Shown: positions 16,684-26,595 of the stretch, piece after piece
How positions within the stretch are numbered: position 1 is the stretch's first letter
Layout of the letters: each line of letters begins with the position of its first letter
From: Magnetospirillum aberrantis SpK
GTDB lineage: Bacteria; Pseudomonadota; Alphaproteobacteria; Rhodospirillales; Magnetospirillaceae
DNA: 64,000 nucleotides
Assembly: GCF_011022235.1 (NCBI RefSeq)
Contig: NZ_JAAIYP010000039.1
Coordinates: 186,001-250,000 of the forward strand
Reading direction: 5' to 3'
The notes under the pieces: model-generated
Told to the model about the DNA's origin: nothing
Databases searched by the model: none
Seen by the model: the letters and a program-made list of their open reading frames with translations, nothing else
Program-made: the position numbers and the translations under genes

Positions 16684-17342
16684 TCCACGGTCTTGGCACC
16701 ACCATCGTTTGCGCCTGCCTTGCCGGCGGCATCGGAGTCGGCCTGTTCTTCGTCAAGCACGAGGTCAAGGAACAGGAAGTCCGCCTTGCCGAACTGAACC
16801 ACGAGATTCAGTCCAACCAGGAAGCCATCCACGTGCTCAAGGCCGAGTGGAGCTACCTGAACGACCCGGCGCGACTGCGCGCTTTGTCGGAAAAGTACCT
16901 GTCCATGAAGGTCATGGGCCCGACTCAGGTGGCCAGCCTGGATTCCCTGCCGGCCACCGGACCGGTCTACGCCGCCCACGCGGCGGCGGCGGTCGTCGCC
17001 CGTGCCGACACCGACCGGCCGGCGGCTGCCGTGAGCGGCGGCAACGACACCGTGCTCGCCCACACCTCGCCCGCCTCCGCCCGCCCCGAACCGACCCGGA
17101 CTCCGCCCAAGCCGGAACCGACCAAGGCCGCCGCCACCAAATTGGCCTCCGCCAAGCCGGCCGGGCCGTCTCCGGTCATCCCGATTCCCGCATCCAACCC
17201 GGCCCCGGTGGTCGCCGCGCCGCGTGTGCTTTATCCCGGTGCCGACACCACCCCGCGTGCGCCTTCCGCGCAGCCGCGCTCCATCATCGTGCAATCGCCC
17301 GCGCTCGCTTCGGCACCGGTGCAGCCTGGGGAGATCCGGTGA
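16680..17342 (+). CDS. ftsL: Cell division protein FtsL, with long tail
   Basis: FtsL is a small single-pass membrane protein of the divisome that joins FtsB and FtsQ and activates FtsW/FtsI. This one shows a membrane segment near residues 6-25 ([19 protein letters not shown]) and a coiled coil up to about 60, then [15 protein letters not shown], the usual post-coil motif. At 220 residues it is about twice the typical size: from residue 90 on it is an Ala/Pro/Thr-rich, probably disordered periplasmic tail. ATG 16680 has AGGGGAGGA before it. It overlaps rsmH by ATGA and ftsI by GTGA. Confidence 0.85.
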   Translation: MIHGLGTTIVCACLAGGIGVGLFFVKHEVKEQEVRLAELNHEIQSNQEAIHVLKAEWSYLNDPARLRALSEKYLSMKVMGPTQVASLDSLPATGPVYAAHAAAAVVARADTDRPAAAVSGGNDTVLAHTSPASARPEPTRTPPKPEPTKAAATKLASAKPAGPSPVIPIPASNPAPVVAAPRVLYPGADTTPRAPSAQPRSIIVQSPALASAPVQPGEIR

Positions 17343-19099
17343 GCCTGTTCGCGCCCAAGCCCCGCGTCCCCGGCTATCACGCCGGCGAAGACCTCGGCAA
17401 CGCGCCAACGGCGGTGCGGCTGGACGGCGTGCGCAAGCGGGCGCTGGAAACCGGACGCTCGCGACTGGTGGTCGCCGCACTGGCCTTTCTCGCGGTGTTC
17501 GTGGTGATCGGCGTACGCATGATCGACGTCGCCGTGCTTGATTCCAACCCGGCGACGCCGCGCGCCCTGCCCACCGCGCGGACCGAGGGGCTGGAGATGG
17601 ACCGGGCCGACATCGTCGACCGCTCGGGCGTCATCCTGGCCACCAGCCTGCCCACCGTGTCGCTTTACGCCAAGGCCACCGAAATCCTCGATCCGGTCGA
17701 GGCTGCGACCAAGCTGGTGCGCGTGCTGCCCGACCTGAGCCAAGCCGATGTTCAGGCCAAGCTGTCCAGCGACAAGCAATTCGTCTGGCTGCGCCGCAAC
17801 CTGACCCCGCGCCAGCAATACGACGTCAACGCGCTCGGCATTCCCGGCCTGTATTTCGAAAAAGGCGAACGCCGGGTCTATCCCCACGGCAATCTGGTCG
17901 CGCACATCGTCGGCATGACCGACATCGACAACAAGGGCATCGCCGGTATCGAAAAGCGTTTCGACCGTGCCCTGCGCGACAGCCGCGAACCGCTGAAACT
18001 GTCCATCGACATCGGCGCCCAGACCGTGGTGCGCAACGAACTGGCCAAGGCGGTGGCCGAGTTCCGCGCGCTGGGCGCGCTGGGCATGGTGCTGGACATC
18101 CACACCGGCGAAATGGTCGCCATGGTGTCGTTGCCCGATTTCGACCCCAACGACCCGCCGGCCGGACAAAGCGAGGCCCTTTTCAACCGCGCCACCAAGG
18201 GCGCGTACGAAATGGGCTCGACCATGAAGCTGTTCAACACGGCGCTGGCCATCGATTCCGGGCGCTTCAACATCAACTCCAGCGTCGACTGCACCAAGCC
18301 CTTGGTGTTCGCCGGCCACACCATCCACGACGACCACCCGCTCAACCGTTGGGCCAGCGTCGCCGAGATATTGATCCATTCGTCCAACATCGGTTCCGCC
18401 CGCATGGCGTTGGACGTCGGCACCGAGGGACAACGCTCGTTCATGGGCCGGCTGGGCATGCTGCAATCCCCCAGCATCGAATTGCCCGAGGTGGGCGGAC
18501 CGCTGGTTCCCAATCCGTGGCGCGAGATCAACACCGTCACCATCTCGTTCGGTCACGGCCTGTCCATCACGCCGCTGCAACTGGTTCAGGGCACCGCCAC
18601 CCTGGTCAACGGCGGCATCTTCCACCCCGTCACCTTGCTGACCCGCGCCCCCGGCCAACCGCTGCCCGGCGAGCGGGTGATCAAGCCCAAGACCTCGGCC
18701 CAGGTGCGCCAACTGATGCGCCTGGTGGTCAGCGAGGGCACCGGCAAAAAGGCCAACGTCCCCGGATACGAAGTGGGCGGCAAGACCGGAACCGCCGAAA
18801 AGGCGGCGGGCGGCGGCTACAAGAAGAAGTCGGTGCTGGCGTCCTTCGTCGGCGCCTTCCCCATGGACGACCCGCGCTATGTGGTGCTGGTCAGCATCGA
18901 CGAACCGCAACCCACCAAGGACACCTACGGCTTCATCACCGCCGGCTGGAACGCCGCGCCCACCACCGGACGCATCGTCGCCCAGTTGGCGCCGTTGCTG
19001 GGGGTGATGCCCAGGACCGCGCCGCCGCCGCCCGCTCCGGGCGTCAAGGGTTTCATCGCCGGAACCGGGGGAGGCAGGGATGTCAGCGCCATTGACTGA
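17339..19099 (+). CDS. ftsI: Peptidoglycan transpeptidase FtsI (PBP3)
   Basis: FtsI is the septal transpeptidase that cross-links new peptidoglycan together with FtsW. The 586-residue protein has one membrane anchor (residues about 42-60), a PBP dimer domain, and a transpeptidase domain with the three motifs S294-T-M-K, S348-S-N and K482-T-G-T. The start is GTG 17339, overlapping the ftsL stop; the frame runs further upstream inside rsmH/ftsL without a start that fits the family. The N-terminal [12 protein letters not shown] is cytoplasmic. Beta-lactam antibiotics bind this class. The end overlaps murE by 20 bases. Confidence 0.96.
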   Translation: MSLFAPKPRVPGYHAGEDLGNAPTAVRLDGVRKRALETGRSRLVVAALAFLAVFVVIGVRMIDVAVLDSNPATPRALPTARTEGLEMDRADIVDRSGVILATSLPTVSLYAKATEILDPVEAATKLVRVLPDLSQADVQAKLSSDKQFVWLRRNLTPRQQYDVNALGIPGLYFEKGERRVYPHGNLVAHIVGMTDIDNKGIAGIEKRFDRALRDSREPLKLSIDIGAQTVVRNELAKAVAEFRALGALGMVLDIHTGEMVAMVSLPDFDPNDPPAGQSEALFNRATKGAYEMGSTMKLFNTALAIDSGRFNINSSVDCTKPLVFAGHTIHDDHPLNRWASVAEILIHSSNIGSARMALDVGTEGQRSFMGRLGMLQSPSIELPEVGGPLVPNPWREINTVTISFGHGLSITPLQLVQGTATLVNGGIFHPVTLLTRAPGQPLPGERVIKPKTSAQVRQLMRLVVSEGTGKKANVPGYEVGGKTGTAEKAAGGGYKKKSVLASFVGAFPMDDPRYVVLVSIDEPQPTKDTYGFITAGWNAAPTTGRIVAQLAPLLGVMPRTAPPPPAPGVKGFIAGTGGGRDVSAID

Positions 19100-20519
19100 C
19101 CTTCTTCCCGGATTGCCGTTGGACGCCGCGCCTTTGATCGCCGGCGTCACCGCCGATTCGCGCAAGGTGCGCCCCGGCATGCTGTTCGCCGCCCTGCCGG
19201 GAGCCAGGAACGACGGCCGCGCCTTCGTCGCCCAGGCGATCGCCGCCGGTGCCGCCGCCATCCTGGCACCCGAGGACACCGCGATCGACACCGGCCCGGT
19301 ACCGTTGATCCGCGTCGCCAACCCGCGCCGGGCCTTCGCCCGCGCGGCGGCGGCCTTTTATCGCCGCCAGCCCCAGGTGATGGCGGCGGTGACCGGAACC
19401 AACGGCAAGACCTCGGTCGCCAATTTCGCCCGCCAGATGTGGACCCGGTCGGGCCACCGGGCCGCCGCCCTGGGCACCCTGGGCATCGTCGCCGACGGTT
19501 TCCCCGACCGTCCCAGCCTGACCACACCCGACCCGGCCGACTTGCATGCCGCCCTGGCCGAACTGGCCGAAGCGGGCGTCACCCACGCCTGCATGGAGGC
19601 ATCGAGCCATGGCCTCGACCAATACCGCCTGGACGGCGTGGCGCTGAAGGCCGCCGCCTTCACCAACCTGACCCGCGACCACCTGGATTATCACGGCGAC
19701 CTTGACGCCTATCTGACGGCCAAGCTGCGGCTGTTCTCGGATCTGCTGCCGGCCGATGGCTGGGCGGTGGTCAACGCCGACGACCCGGCGGCCGAACAGG
19801 TCGCGAAAGCGGCCGGTGCCCACCGGTTGATCCGTTATGGCCGCGCCGGAATCGAAGTGCGGCTGGTGTCCGCCACCCCGACCCCCGGCGGTCAGGATCT
19901 GGAGATCGAAATTGACGGCCGCCGGCTTGAGGCGACGTTGCCGCTGGCCGGCACCTTCCAAGCCGCCAACGCCCTGGCCGCCGCCGGGCTGGTGCTGGCG
20001 ACCGGCGGCACGTCCGAGGACGTCGTCCGGGGATTGGCTGCGTTGACCGGTGTGCCCGGCCGACTGCAACAGGTGGCACAGACCCAAACCGGCGCCCCGG
20101 TTTTCGTCGATTACGCCCACACCCCGGATGCCCTGGAAACCGTGCTGACGGCGCTTCGTCCCCATGCCGCCGCCCGGTTGATCGTGGTGTTCGGATGCGG
20201 CGGCGACCGCGACCCCGGCAAACGCCCCGAGATGGGCGCCATCGCCGCCCGCCTTGCCGACGTCGTCGTCATCACCGACGACAATCCCCGCAGCGAGGCC
20301 CCCGCCCTGATCCGCCAGGCCATCCTGGCCGCCTGTTCCGGCGCCACCGAAATCGCCGACCGCGCCCAGGCCATCGCCGCCGCCATCGCCATGGCCCAGG
20401 CCGGCGACGTGGTGGTTCTGGCCGGCAAGGGGCACGAACGCGGCCAGATCGTGGGCGCGAAAGTTCTTCCCTTCGATGATGCCGAGGAGGCCCGAAAAGC
20501 CGTGCGAGGTGCCGCATGA
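19080..20519 (+). CDS. murE: UDP-MurNAc-tripeptide synthetase MurE (meso-DAP)
   Basis: MurE adds meso-diaminopimelate to UDP-MurNAc-L-Ala-D-Glu in the cytoplasm. The 479-residue protein contains the ATP loop VTGTNGKTSVA (residues about 104-114), ASSHGLDQYRLDGV, the NLTRDHLDYHG signature and DNPRSE near 400; DNPR is the known selector for meso-DAP rather than lysine. The wall is therefore predicted to be the Gram-negative A1-gamma type. It overlaps ftsI by 20 bases and murF by ATGA. Confidence 0.96.
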   Translation: MSAPLTDLLPGLPLDAAPLIAGVTADSRKVRPGMLFAALPGARNDGRAFVAQAIAAGAAAILAPEDTAIDTGPVPLIRVANPRRAFARAAAAFYRRQPQVMAAVTGTNGKTSVANFARQMWTRSGHRAAALGTLGIVADGFPDRPSLTTPDPADLHAALAELAEAGVTHACMEASSHGLDQYRLDGVALKAAAFTNLTRDHLDYHGDLDAYLTAKLRLFSDLLPADGWAVVNADDPAAEQVAKAAGAHRLIRYGRAGIEVRLVSATPTPGGQDLEIEIDGRRLEATLPLAGTFQAANALAAAGLVLATGGTSEDVVRGLAALTGVPGRLQQVAQTQTGAPVFVDYAHTPDALETVLTALRPHAAARLIVVFGCGGDRDPGKRPEMGAIAARLADVVVITDDNPRSEAPALIRQAILAACSGATEIADRAQAIAAAIAMAQAGDVVVLAGKGHERGQIVGAKVLPFDDAEEARKAVRGAA

Positions 20520-21916
20520 CCCCCACCTTGCTGTGGAATGCCCAAGAAGCCCGGATCGCCACCGGCGGCCGTCTGTCCGGCCCCTCCGACTGGAACGCCT
20601 CGGGCGTTTCCATCGATTCGCGTTCGGTGGCGGCGGGCGACCTGTTCATCGCGCTGGCCGGCCCCAACCATGACGGCCACGACTACGTCAAGGCGGCCAT
20701 CGAAAGCGGTGCCGCCTGCGCCGTGGTGCACAAGATTCCCGACGGCTGCGACGGCCTGCCCTTGCTGGTGGTCGCCGACACCATGAAAGGGCTCGAAGAT
20801 CTGGGACGCGCGGCGCGTGCCCGCACCGACGCCCGTATCCTGGCCGTCACCGGCAGCGTCGGCAAGACCAGCACCAAGGAAATGGCCGCGCTGGTGCTGT
20901 CGCGCCAAGGCGCCACCCACTGGTCGGTGGGCAGCTTCAACAACCATTGGGGCGTGCCACTGAGTCTGGCCCGCATGCCAGCCGCCAGCAAGTTCGCGGT
21001 GTTCGAACTGGGCATGAACCATCCGGGCGAAATCACGCCGCTGGTCGCCATGGTCCGCCCGCACGTCGCCATCGTCACCACCGTCGAACTGGTGCATGCC
21101 GGCCATTTCGCCACCATCGAGGAAATCGCCGACGCCAAGGCGGAAATCTTCAGCGGGCTGGAACCGGACGGCGTCGCCGTGCTCAATCGCGACAACCGCC
21201 ATTACCGTCGCCTGAGCCGGGCGGCCACCGCCGCCGGCGTGACCCGGCAACTGACCTTCGGCAGCCATATCGACGCCGACGCCCGCTTGCTGGATTGTGC
21301 GGTCGATCCAAAGGAAACCGCCGTTTTCGCCCTGTTGCGCGATGGCGCGCTGGCGTACCGCATCGGCGTTCCCGGCGTGCATTGGGCCATGAACTCGCTG
21401 GCGGTGCTGTTGGCGGCGGGCGCCTTGGGCGCCGAGGTCGAGACGGCCGCCCGCGCGCTGGCCGACATGACCCCGCCCAAGGGCCGGGGCGAACGCCACC
21501 TGATCAAGGCCGGTGCCGGCACCGCCGAATTGATCGACGAAAGCTACAACGCCAGCCCGGTCAGCATGAAAGCCGCCATCGCCACCTTGGCCGCCGCGCG
21601 GCCGGGCAAGGGGGGGCGCCGCATCGCCGTCCTGGGTGACATGCTGGAATTGGGCGAGCAATCGGCGGCGCTGCATGCCGGCGTCGCCCAGGCGGTGACC
21701 GCCTGGAACATCGACGTTGTGCACACGGCGGGGCCGTTGTCGGCGGCGTTGCGCGACGCCCTGCCCGAGGACCGGCGCGGCATTCACGCCGACGATTCCG
21801 CAGCCCTGGCCCCCTTGGTCAAGGCCGCGGTCAAGGCCGGCGACGTGGTGATGGTCAAGGGCTCGGCGGGCAGCCGCATGGGGCGGGTGGTCAAGGCTTT
21901 GCAGGAAGGGGCCTAA
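20516..21916 (+). CDS. murF: UDP-MurNAc-pentapeptide synthetase MurF
   Basis: MurF joins D-Ala-D-Ala, made by the Ddl encoded further along, to the tripeptide and so completes the soluble precursor. The 466-residue protein has the N-terminal substrate domain (GVSIDSRSVAAGDLFIAL), the ATP loop VTGSVGKTSTKEM near residue 113, FELGMNHPGEI, and DESYNASPVSMKAA in the C-terminal domain. Its length is normal. It starts at ATG 20516 within the murE stop, and 6 bases separate it from mraY. Confidence 0.95.
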   Translation: MTPTLLWNAQEARIATGGRLSGPSDWNASGVSIDSRSVAAGDLFIALAGPNHDGHDYVKAAIESGAACAVVHKIPDGCDGLPLLVVADTMKGLEDLGRAARARTDARILAVTGSVGKTSTKEMAALVLSRQGATHWSVGSFNNHWGVPLSLARMPAASKFAVFELGMNHPGEITPLVAMVRPHVAIVTTVELVHAGHFATIEEIADAKAEIFSGLEPDGVAVLNRDNRHYRRLSRAATAAGVTRQLTFGSHIDADARLLDCAVDPKETAVFALLRDGALAYRIGVPGVHWAMNSLAVLLAAGALGAEVETAARALADMTPPKGRGERHLIKAGAGTAELIDESYNASPVSMKAAIATLAAARPGKGGRRIAVLGDMLELGEQSAALHAGVAQAVTAWNIDVVHTAGPLSAALRDALPEDRRGIHADDSAALAPLVKAAVKAGDVVMVKGSAGSRMGRVVKALQEGA

Positions 21917-21922
21917 GGGAAC

Positions 21923-23011
21923 ATGCTGTACAATCTGCTCTTTCCCCTCGCCGACGAGATTGCGCTTTTCAATCTCTTCAAATACCTGACCTTCCGTACC
22001 GGCGGCGCGGTGCTGACGGCGCTGGTGGTGTCGTTCCTGATCGGACCGGGCCTGATCCGCTGGCTGCGCCAATGGCAGAAACAGGGCCAACCGATCCGCG
22101 CCGACGGCCCCGAATCCCACCTTCTGACCAAGAAGGGCACGCCCACCATGGGCGGTTTCCTGATCCTGATCGCGCTGTCGGTGGCGACGCTGCTGTGGGC
22201 CGACCTGCGCAGCCATTACGTCTGGATCGTGCTGATGGTGACGCTGGGCTATGGCGGCATCGGCTTCATGGACGACTTCCTGAAGGTCTCCAAGAAGAAC
22301 CCCAAGGGACTGCCCGGCAAGCTCAAGCTGTTGGGCCAGATCGCCATCGCCCTGATCGCCGCCGGTTGGATCTACATGGTCCATCCCGAAGCCATGCAGG
22401 GCATGCTGGCGGTGCCGTTCCTCAAGTCGGTGCTGTTGAACCTGAGTTGGTTCTTCGTGCCCTTCGCGGTGTTCGTGATCATCGGTGCGTCGAACGCCGT
22501 CAACCTGACGGACGGACTGGATGGGCTGGCCATCGTGCCGGTGATGATCGCCGGCAGCGTGTTCGCGCTGATTTCCTATCTGGTCGGCCACGCGGTGTTC
22601 GCCAATTACCTGCAAATCCACTATGTCCCCGGCTCGGGCGAGTTGGCGGTGTTCTGCGGCGCGCTGGTCGGTGCCGGGCTGGGCTTTCTGTGGTTCAACG
22701 CGCCGCCGGCGATGGTGTTCATGGGCGACACCGGCTCGCTGTCCATGGGCGGCGCCCTGGGGGCCATCTCGGTGGTGACCAAGCATGAGCTGGTGCTGGC
22801 CATCGTCGGCGGCCTGTTCGTGCTGGAAACCGTTTCGGTGATCGTCCAGGTCGCCAGCTTCAAGCTGACCGGCAAGCGGGTGTTCCGCATGGCGCCCTTG
22901 CACCACCACTTCGAAAAGAAGGGCTGGGCCGAACCGACCGTGGTGATCCGCTTCTGGATCATCGCCGGCATCCTGGCCCTGGTGGGCCTGTCCACCCTGA
23001 AATTGCGGTGA
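21923..23011 (+). CDS. mraY: Phospho-MurNAc-pentapeptide translocase MraY
   Basis: MraY transfers phospho-MurNAc-pentapeptide to undecaprenyl phosphate, forming lipid I on the inner face of the membrane. The 362-residue protein has about ten membrane helices and the family motifs [13 protein letters not shown] (residues about 69-81), GFMDDFLKV with the catalytic Asp pair, [13 protein letters not shown] and [11 protein letters not shown]. All match a working enzyme. The AAGGGGCCTAAGGGA sequence before the ATG supplies the ribosome site. murD follows 10 bases later. Confidence 0.97.
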   Translation: MLYNLLFPLADEIALFNLFKYLTFRTGGAVLTALVVSFLIGPGLIRWLRQWQKQGQPIRADGPESHLLTKKGTPTMGGFLILIALSVATLLWADLRSHYVWIVLMVTLGYGGIGFMDDFLKVSKKNPKGLPGKLKLLGQIAIALIAAGWIYMVHPEAMQGMLAVPFLKSVLLNLSWFFVPFAVFVIIGASNAVNLTDGLDGLAIVPVMIAGSVFALISYLVGHAVFANYLQIHYVPGSGELAVFCGALVGAGLGFLWFNAPPAMVFMGDTGSLSMGGALGAISVVTKHELVLAIVGGLFVLETVSVIVQVASFKLTGKRVFRMAPLHHHFEKKGWAEPTVVIRFWIIAGILALVGLSTLKLR

Positions 23012-23021
23012 GGCGACGGCC

Positions 23022-24365
23022 ATGATCCCCACTCCCTTCCTGAGCGGCAAACGTGTGCTGGTCATGGGGCTCGGCAAGTCCGGGACCGCCACCGCCCGCG
23101 CGCTGGCCGCCAGCGGCGCCCTGGTCACCGCCTGGGACGACGGCGAAGCGGCGCGCAAGGCCGCCACCGAGGCCGGCGTGACCGTGGCCGAGCCGGCGCT
23201 GGAAGGGATCGACCTGGTGGTGTGGAGCCCCGGCATCCCCCACACCCACCCGGCGGAAAAAGCCCACCCCCTGGCGGCACGCGCACGCGCCGCCGGCATT
23301 CCCCTGGTGTGCGACGTCGAGTTGCTGGCCCGTGCCAAGCCGGACACGCCCAAACTGGCGGTGACCGGCACCAACGGCAAGAGCACCACCACAACCCTTT
23401 TGACCCATGTCCTGGTCCAGGCCGGTCGCGACGCGGCGGCGGGCGGCAATCTGGGCACCCCGGCGCTGGCCATGCCCGACCTTGGCCCGGACGGCCGCTA
23501 CGTGCTCGAAATGTCCAGCTACCAGCTTGAGCTGGTGGACAGCCTGTCGCTCAAGGCCGGCGTGCTGCTGAACATCACCCCCGACCATCTGGGGCGGCAC
23601 GGAGGCATGGAAGGCTATGTCGCCGCCAAGCGCAAATTGTTCGACCACATCGCCGCCGACGGCACCGCGATCATCGGTATCGATGACGATTATTGCGAGA
23701 TGATCGCCGACGAATTGCAAGACCGCGGGATGACCGTGGTGCGCATCTCGGCCGAGGAAACCTTGGAACAGGGTGTGTCGGCCGCCGACGGCATCTTGCG
23801 CGTCGATGGTCAGCCGGTCGCCGACCTGCGTTCCACCATCCGGCTACCCGGCCGCCACAACTGGCAGAACGCCTGCGCCGCTTTCGCCCTGGCCCGTGCC
23901 GACGGCATCGCCTGCGACGACATCGTCGCCGCGCTTGCCACCTATCCCGGTCTGGCGCACCGCCAGGAACTGGTTGCGGAAATCGACGGCGTCACCTTCG
24001 TCAACGATTCCAAGGCCACCAACGCCGACGCCACCGAAAAGGCGCTGGTGTGTTACGAGAACATCCACTGGATCCTGGGCGGCCAGCCCAAGGAAGGCGG
24101 CATCAACGCCCTGGTGCCGCATTTCGGCCGCATCAAGCACGCCTATCTGATCGGCGATGCCGCCGAGGAATTCGGCGCCGTGCTGGAAGGCCGCGTGCCC
24201 TATACCCAATGCGGGTCGCTGGTGATGGCGGTGACCAAGGCCGCCGCCACCGCCGAAACCGGCGACGTGGTGTTGCTGAGCCCGGCCTGCGCGTCGTGGG
24301 ACCAGTTCAAGAGCTTCGAGCATCGCGGCGACGTGTTCCGTCAGTTGGTGGAGGCGCTGAAATGA
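23022..24365 (+). CDS. murD: UDP-MurNAc-L-Ala-D-Glu ligase MurD
   Basis: MurD adds D-glutamate to UDP-MurNAc-L-Ala using ATP. The 447-residue protein has an N-terminal Rossmann-like domain (RVLVMGLGKSGTATARAL), the ATP loop VTGTNGKSTTTTL near residue 113, MSSYQLELVDSL, NITPDHLGRHGGMEGY, and FVNDSKATNADAT with the carbamylated-lysine region of the family. It lies between mraY and ftsW and overlaps ftsW by ATGA. Confidence 0.96.
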   Translation: MIPTPFLSGKRVLVMGLGKSGTATARALAASGALVTAWDDGEAARKAATEAGVTVAEPALEGIDLVVWSPGIPHTHPAEKAHPLAARARAAGIPLVCDVELLARAKPDTPKLAVTGTNGKSTTTTLLTHVLVQAGRDAAAGGNLGTPALAMPDLGPDGRYVLEMSSYQLELVDSLSLKAGVLLNITPDHLGRHGGMEGYVAAKRKLFDHIAADGTAIIGIDDDYCEMIADELQDRGMTVVRISAEETLEQGVSAADGILRVDGQPVADLRSTIRLPGRHNWQNACAAFALARADGIACDDIVAALATYPGLAHRQELVAEIDGVTFVNDSKATNADATEKALVCYENIHWILGGQPKEGGINALVPHFGRIKHAYLIGDAAEEFGAVLEGRVPYTQCGSLVMAVTKAAATAETGDVVLLSPACASWDQFKSFEHRGDVFRQLVEALK

Positions 24366-25486
24366 ACTTCGGCCGCACCGATACTTCCATTATGGGGCGC
24401 TGGTGGTGGACGGTGGACCGTTGGACCATCGCCGCGTTGTTCCTGTTGGCCGGCATCGGCCTGTTGCTGACCATGGCCGCCAGCCCGGCGGTGGCCGACC
24501 GCATCGGCGCCGATTCCTTCCATTTCATCCGCCGTCAGTTCATTTTCCTGGCGCCGGCCATGGTGGTGATGGTCGGCGTGTCGCTGTTGACGCCGAAACA
24601 GGTGCGCCGTCTGGGCGTGGTCGGTTTCGGCTGCTGTCTGTTCCTGTTGCTGGCGGTGCTGTTCGTCGGCCCCGAGGTCAAGGGCGCCACCCGCTGGATC
24701 AACGTGGCCGGCATCTCGATCCAGCCCTCCGAGTTCACCAAGCCGACCTTCGCCGTGATCTCGGCCTGGATGTTCGCCGAAAGCCGCCTGAATCCCGGTT
24801 TTCCCGGCAAGTCCATCGCCACCGGGCTGTTCTTGCTGACCGCATTGTTGCTGCTGCGTCAGCCCGACGTCGGCCAGACCCTGATCATCGCCTCGGTCTG
24901 GGGGGGGCAGTTCTTCCTGGCCGGCCTGCCGATGATCCTGGTGTTGGGGTTGGTGGTGCTGGGCGTGGTCGGCGGCGTCGGCGCCTATTTCGTGTTCGAC
25001 CACGTGCAATCGCGTGTCGACCGTTTCCTCGACCCCACCGGCGGCGACGCCTATCAGGTGATGACCGCGCTCAACGCCTTCAAGAACGGCGGCATGTTCG
25101 GGCGCGGCCCCGGCGAAGGGCGGGTCAAGCTGGTGCTGCCCGACGCCCATACCGACTTCATCCTGGCGGTGGCCGGCGAGGAATTCGGCATCGCCCTGTG
25201 TCTGGTGGTGGTGGCGCTGTTCGCCTTCATCGTCTTGCGCGGCTTCTCGCGCCTGATGAAAGAGGAGAACCTGTTCGTGGTGTTGGCCACCGCCGGCCTT
25301 CTGGTGCAGTTCGGGCTTCAGGCCATCGTCAACATGGCGTCCACCCTTCGTCTGATGCCGACCAAGGGCATGACCTTGCCGTTCATCAGCTATGGCGGTT
25401 CGTCCATGCTGGCTTTGGCGCTGGGCATGGGCATGGTTCTGGCCCTGACACGAACCCGCTACGGTTCCGAGGAGGTCGAGCGATGA
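24362..25486 (+). CDS. ftsW: Septal peptidoglycan glycosyltransferase FtsW
   Basis: FtsW is the SEDS-family enzyme that polymerises lipid II at the septum with FtsI. The 374-residue protein has about ten membrane helices, and the motifs [18 protein letters not shown] (residues about 106-123), [14 protein letters not shown] and [17 protein letters not shown] near the end. The catalytic Asp of the family lies in the extracellular loop, and an acidic residue is present in the corresponding DAHTDFI segment. ATG 24362 overlaps the murD stop; the frame reads further upstream but only through murD. Confidence 0.96.
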   Translation: MNFGRTDTSIMGRWWWTVDRWTIAALFLLAGIGLLLTMAASPAVADRIGADSFHFIRRQFIFLAPAMVVMVGVSLLTPKQVRRLGVVGFGCCLFLLLAVLFVGPEVKGATRWINVAGISIQPSEFTKPTFAVISAWMFAESRLNPGFPGKSIATGLFLLTALLLLRQPDVGQTLIIASVWGGQFFLAGLPMILVLGLVVLGVVGGVGAYFVFDHVQSRVDRFLDPTGGDAYQVMTALNAFKNGGMFGRGPGEGRVKLVLPDAHTDFILAVAGEEFGIALCLVVVALFAFIVLRGFSRLMKEENLFVVLATAGLLVQFGLQAIVNMASTLRLMPTKGMTLPFISYGGSSMLALALGMGMVLALTRTRYGSEEVER

Positions 25487-26595
25487 CCGCGCCACTGGTC
25501 CTTCTGGCGGCCGGCGGCACCGGCGGTCACGTCTTCCCGGCCGAAGCGCTGGCCAGCGTGCTGATCGAGCGCGGATTCCGCCTGGGTCTGGTCACCGACC
25601 GGCGCGGTCACGCCTATGGCGGCACGCTGGGCTCGCTCGAGACCTTCCGCATCAGCGCCGGCGGCATCGCCGGACGCGGCCTGATGAACAAGCTGCGCGC
25701 CGTGGCCGAACTGGGACTGGGCGTGATCCAGGCCCGTTCGTTGCTCAAGCGCCTGCGTCCGGCGGCGGTGGTGGGCTTCGGCGGCTACGCCTCGGTGCCG
25801 ACCATGGTGGCGGCGACCCTGTTGGGTCTGCCCACCGCCATCCACGAACAAAACGCCGTGCTGGGCCGCGCCAACCGCCTGTTGGCCGGCCGCGTGCGCC
25901 GGATCGCCACCTCTTACGCCAACGTCTTGCATGTGGACCCGGCGTGGCGGGACAAGCTGACCCATACCGGCATGCCGGTGCGCGCCGCCGTCGCCGCCCT
26001 GCGCGACGCCCCCTATCCGGCCCTGACCGAAGACGGTCCCATCCGCCTGTTGGTGCTGGGTGGCAGCCAGGGCGCGCGGGTGTTGTCCGAAATCGTTCCC
26101 TCGGCTCTGGCCGCCCTGCCCGAAGCCCTCCGCGGCCGCCTGTCGGTGGCCCAGCAATGCCGCCCCGAGGATATCGAGGCGGTGCGCGGGGCCTATGCCG
26201 GCAGCGGCATCGACGCCACCTTGGAAAGTTTTTTCGCCGACGCCCCGGACCGCATAAGCGCCGCCCATCTGGTGATCGCCCGTTCCGGCGCCTCGACGGT
26301 GGCGGAACTGACCGCGCTGGGACGGCCCGCCATCCTGGTGCCATATCCCCATGCTATCGACGATCACCAGACCGCCAACGCCCGCGCGGTCGACGAGGCC
26401 GGCGGCGCGTGGCTGATGCCGCAACCCGCCTTCACCTCGGACGCGCTGGCCAGCCGTCTGGAAGCCCTGTTCACCCAGCCCGGCACCCTGGCGCGGGCGG
26501 CGGGATGCGCCCGCACGGCCGGACGGCCGGACGCGGCGGCGCAGCTTGCCGACCTTGTCGCCGCCCTGCCGGGCCAATCGGAGTTGGTCCAATGA
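25483..26595 (+). CDS. murG: Lipid II synthase MurG
   Basis: MurG transfers GlcNAc from UDP-GlcNAc to lipid I on the inner membrane, giving lipid II. The 370-residue protein shows both glycine-rich loops of the GT28 family: [14 protein letters not shown] (residues about 6-19) and [17 protein letters not shown] near 186, plus [14 protein letters not shown] and the UDP-GlcNAc site with [18 protein letters not shown]. Length is normal. Its start and stop both form ATGA overlaps with ftsW and murC. Confidence 0.96.
   Translation: MTAPLVLLAAGGTGGHVFPAEALASVLIERGFRLGLVTDRRGHAYGGTLGSLETFRISAGGIAGRGLMNKLRAVAELGLGVIQARSLLKRLRPAAVVGFGGYASVPTMVAATLLGLPTAIHEQNAVLGRANRLLAGRVRRIATSYANVLHVDPAWRDKLTHTGMPVRAAVAALRDAPYPALTEDGPIRLLVLGGSQGARVLSEIVPSALAALPEALRGRLSVAQQCRPEDIEAVRGAYAGSGIDATLESFFADAPDRISAAHLVIARSGASTVAELTALGRPAILVPYPHAIDDHQTANARAVDEAGGAWLMPQPAFTSDALASRLEALFTQPGTLARAAGCARTAGRPDAAAQLADLVAALPGQSELVQ

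Noticed and set aside
16607-17338. Upstream extension of the ftsI frame
   Set aside because: It runs through rsmH and ftsL and adds an Arg/Pro-rich stretch with no relation to FtsI; the GTG at 17339 fits the family.
20111-23473. 1120-residue minus-strand frame opposite murE, murF, mraY and murD
   Set aside because: It covers four certain genes, has no recognisable domain and the composition of a shadow frame.
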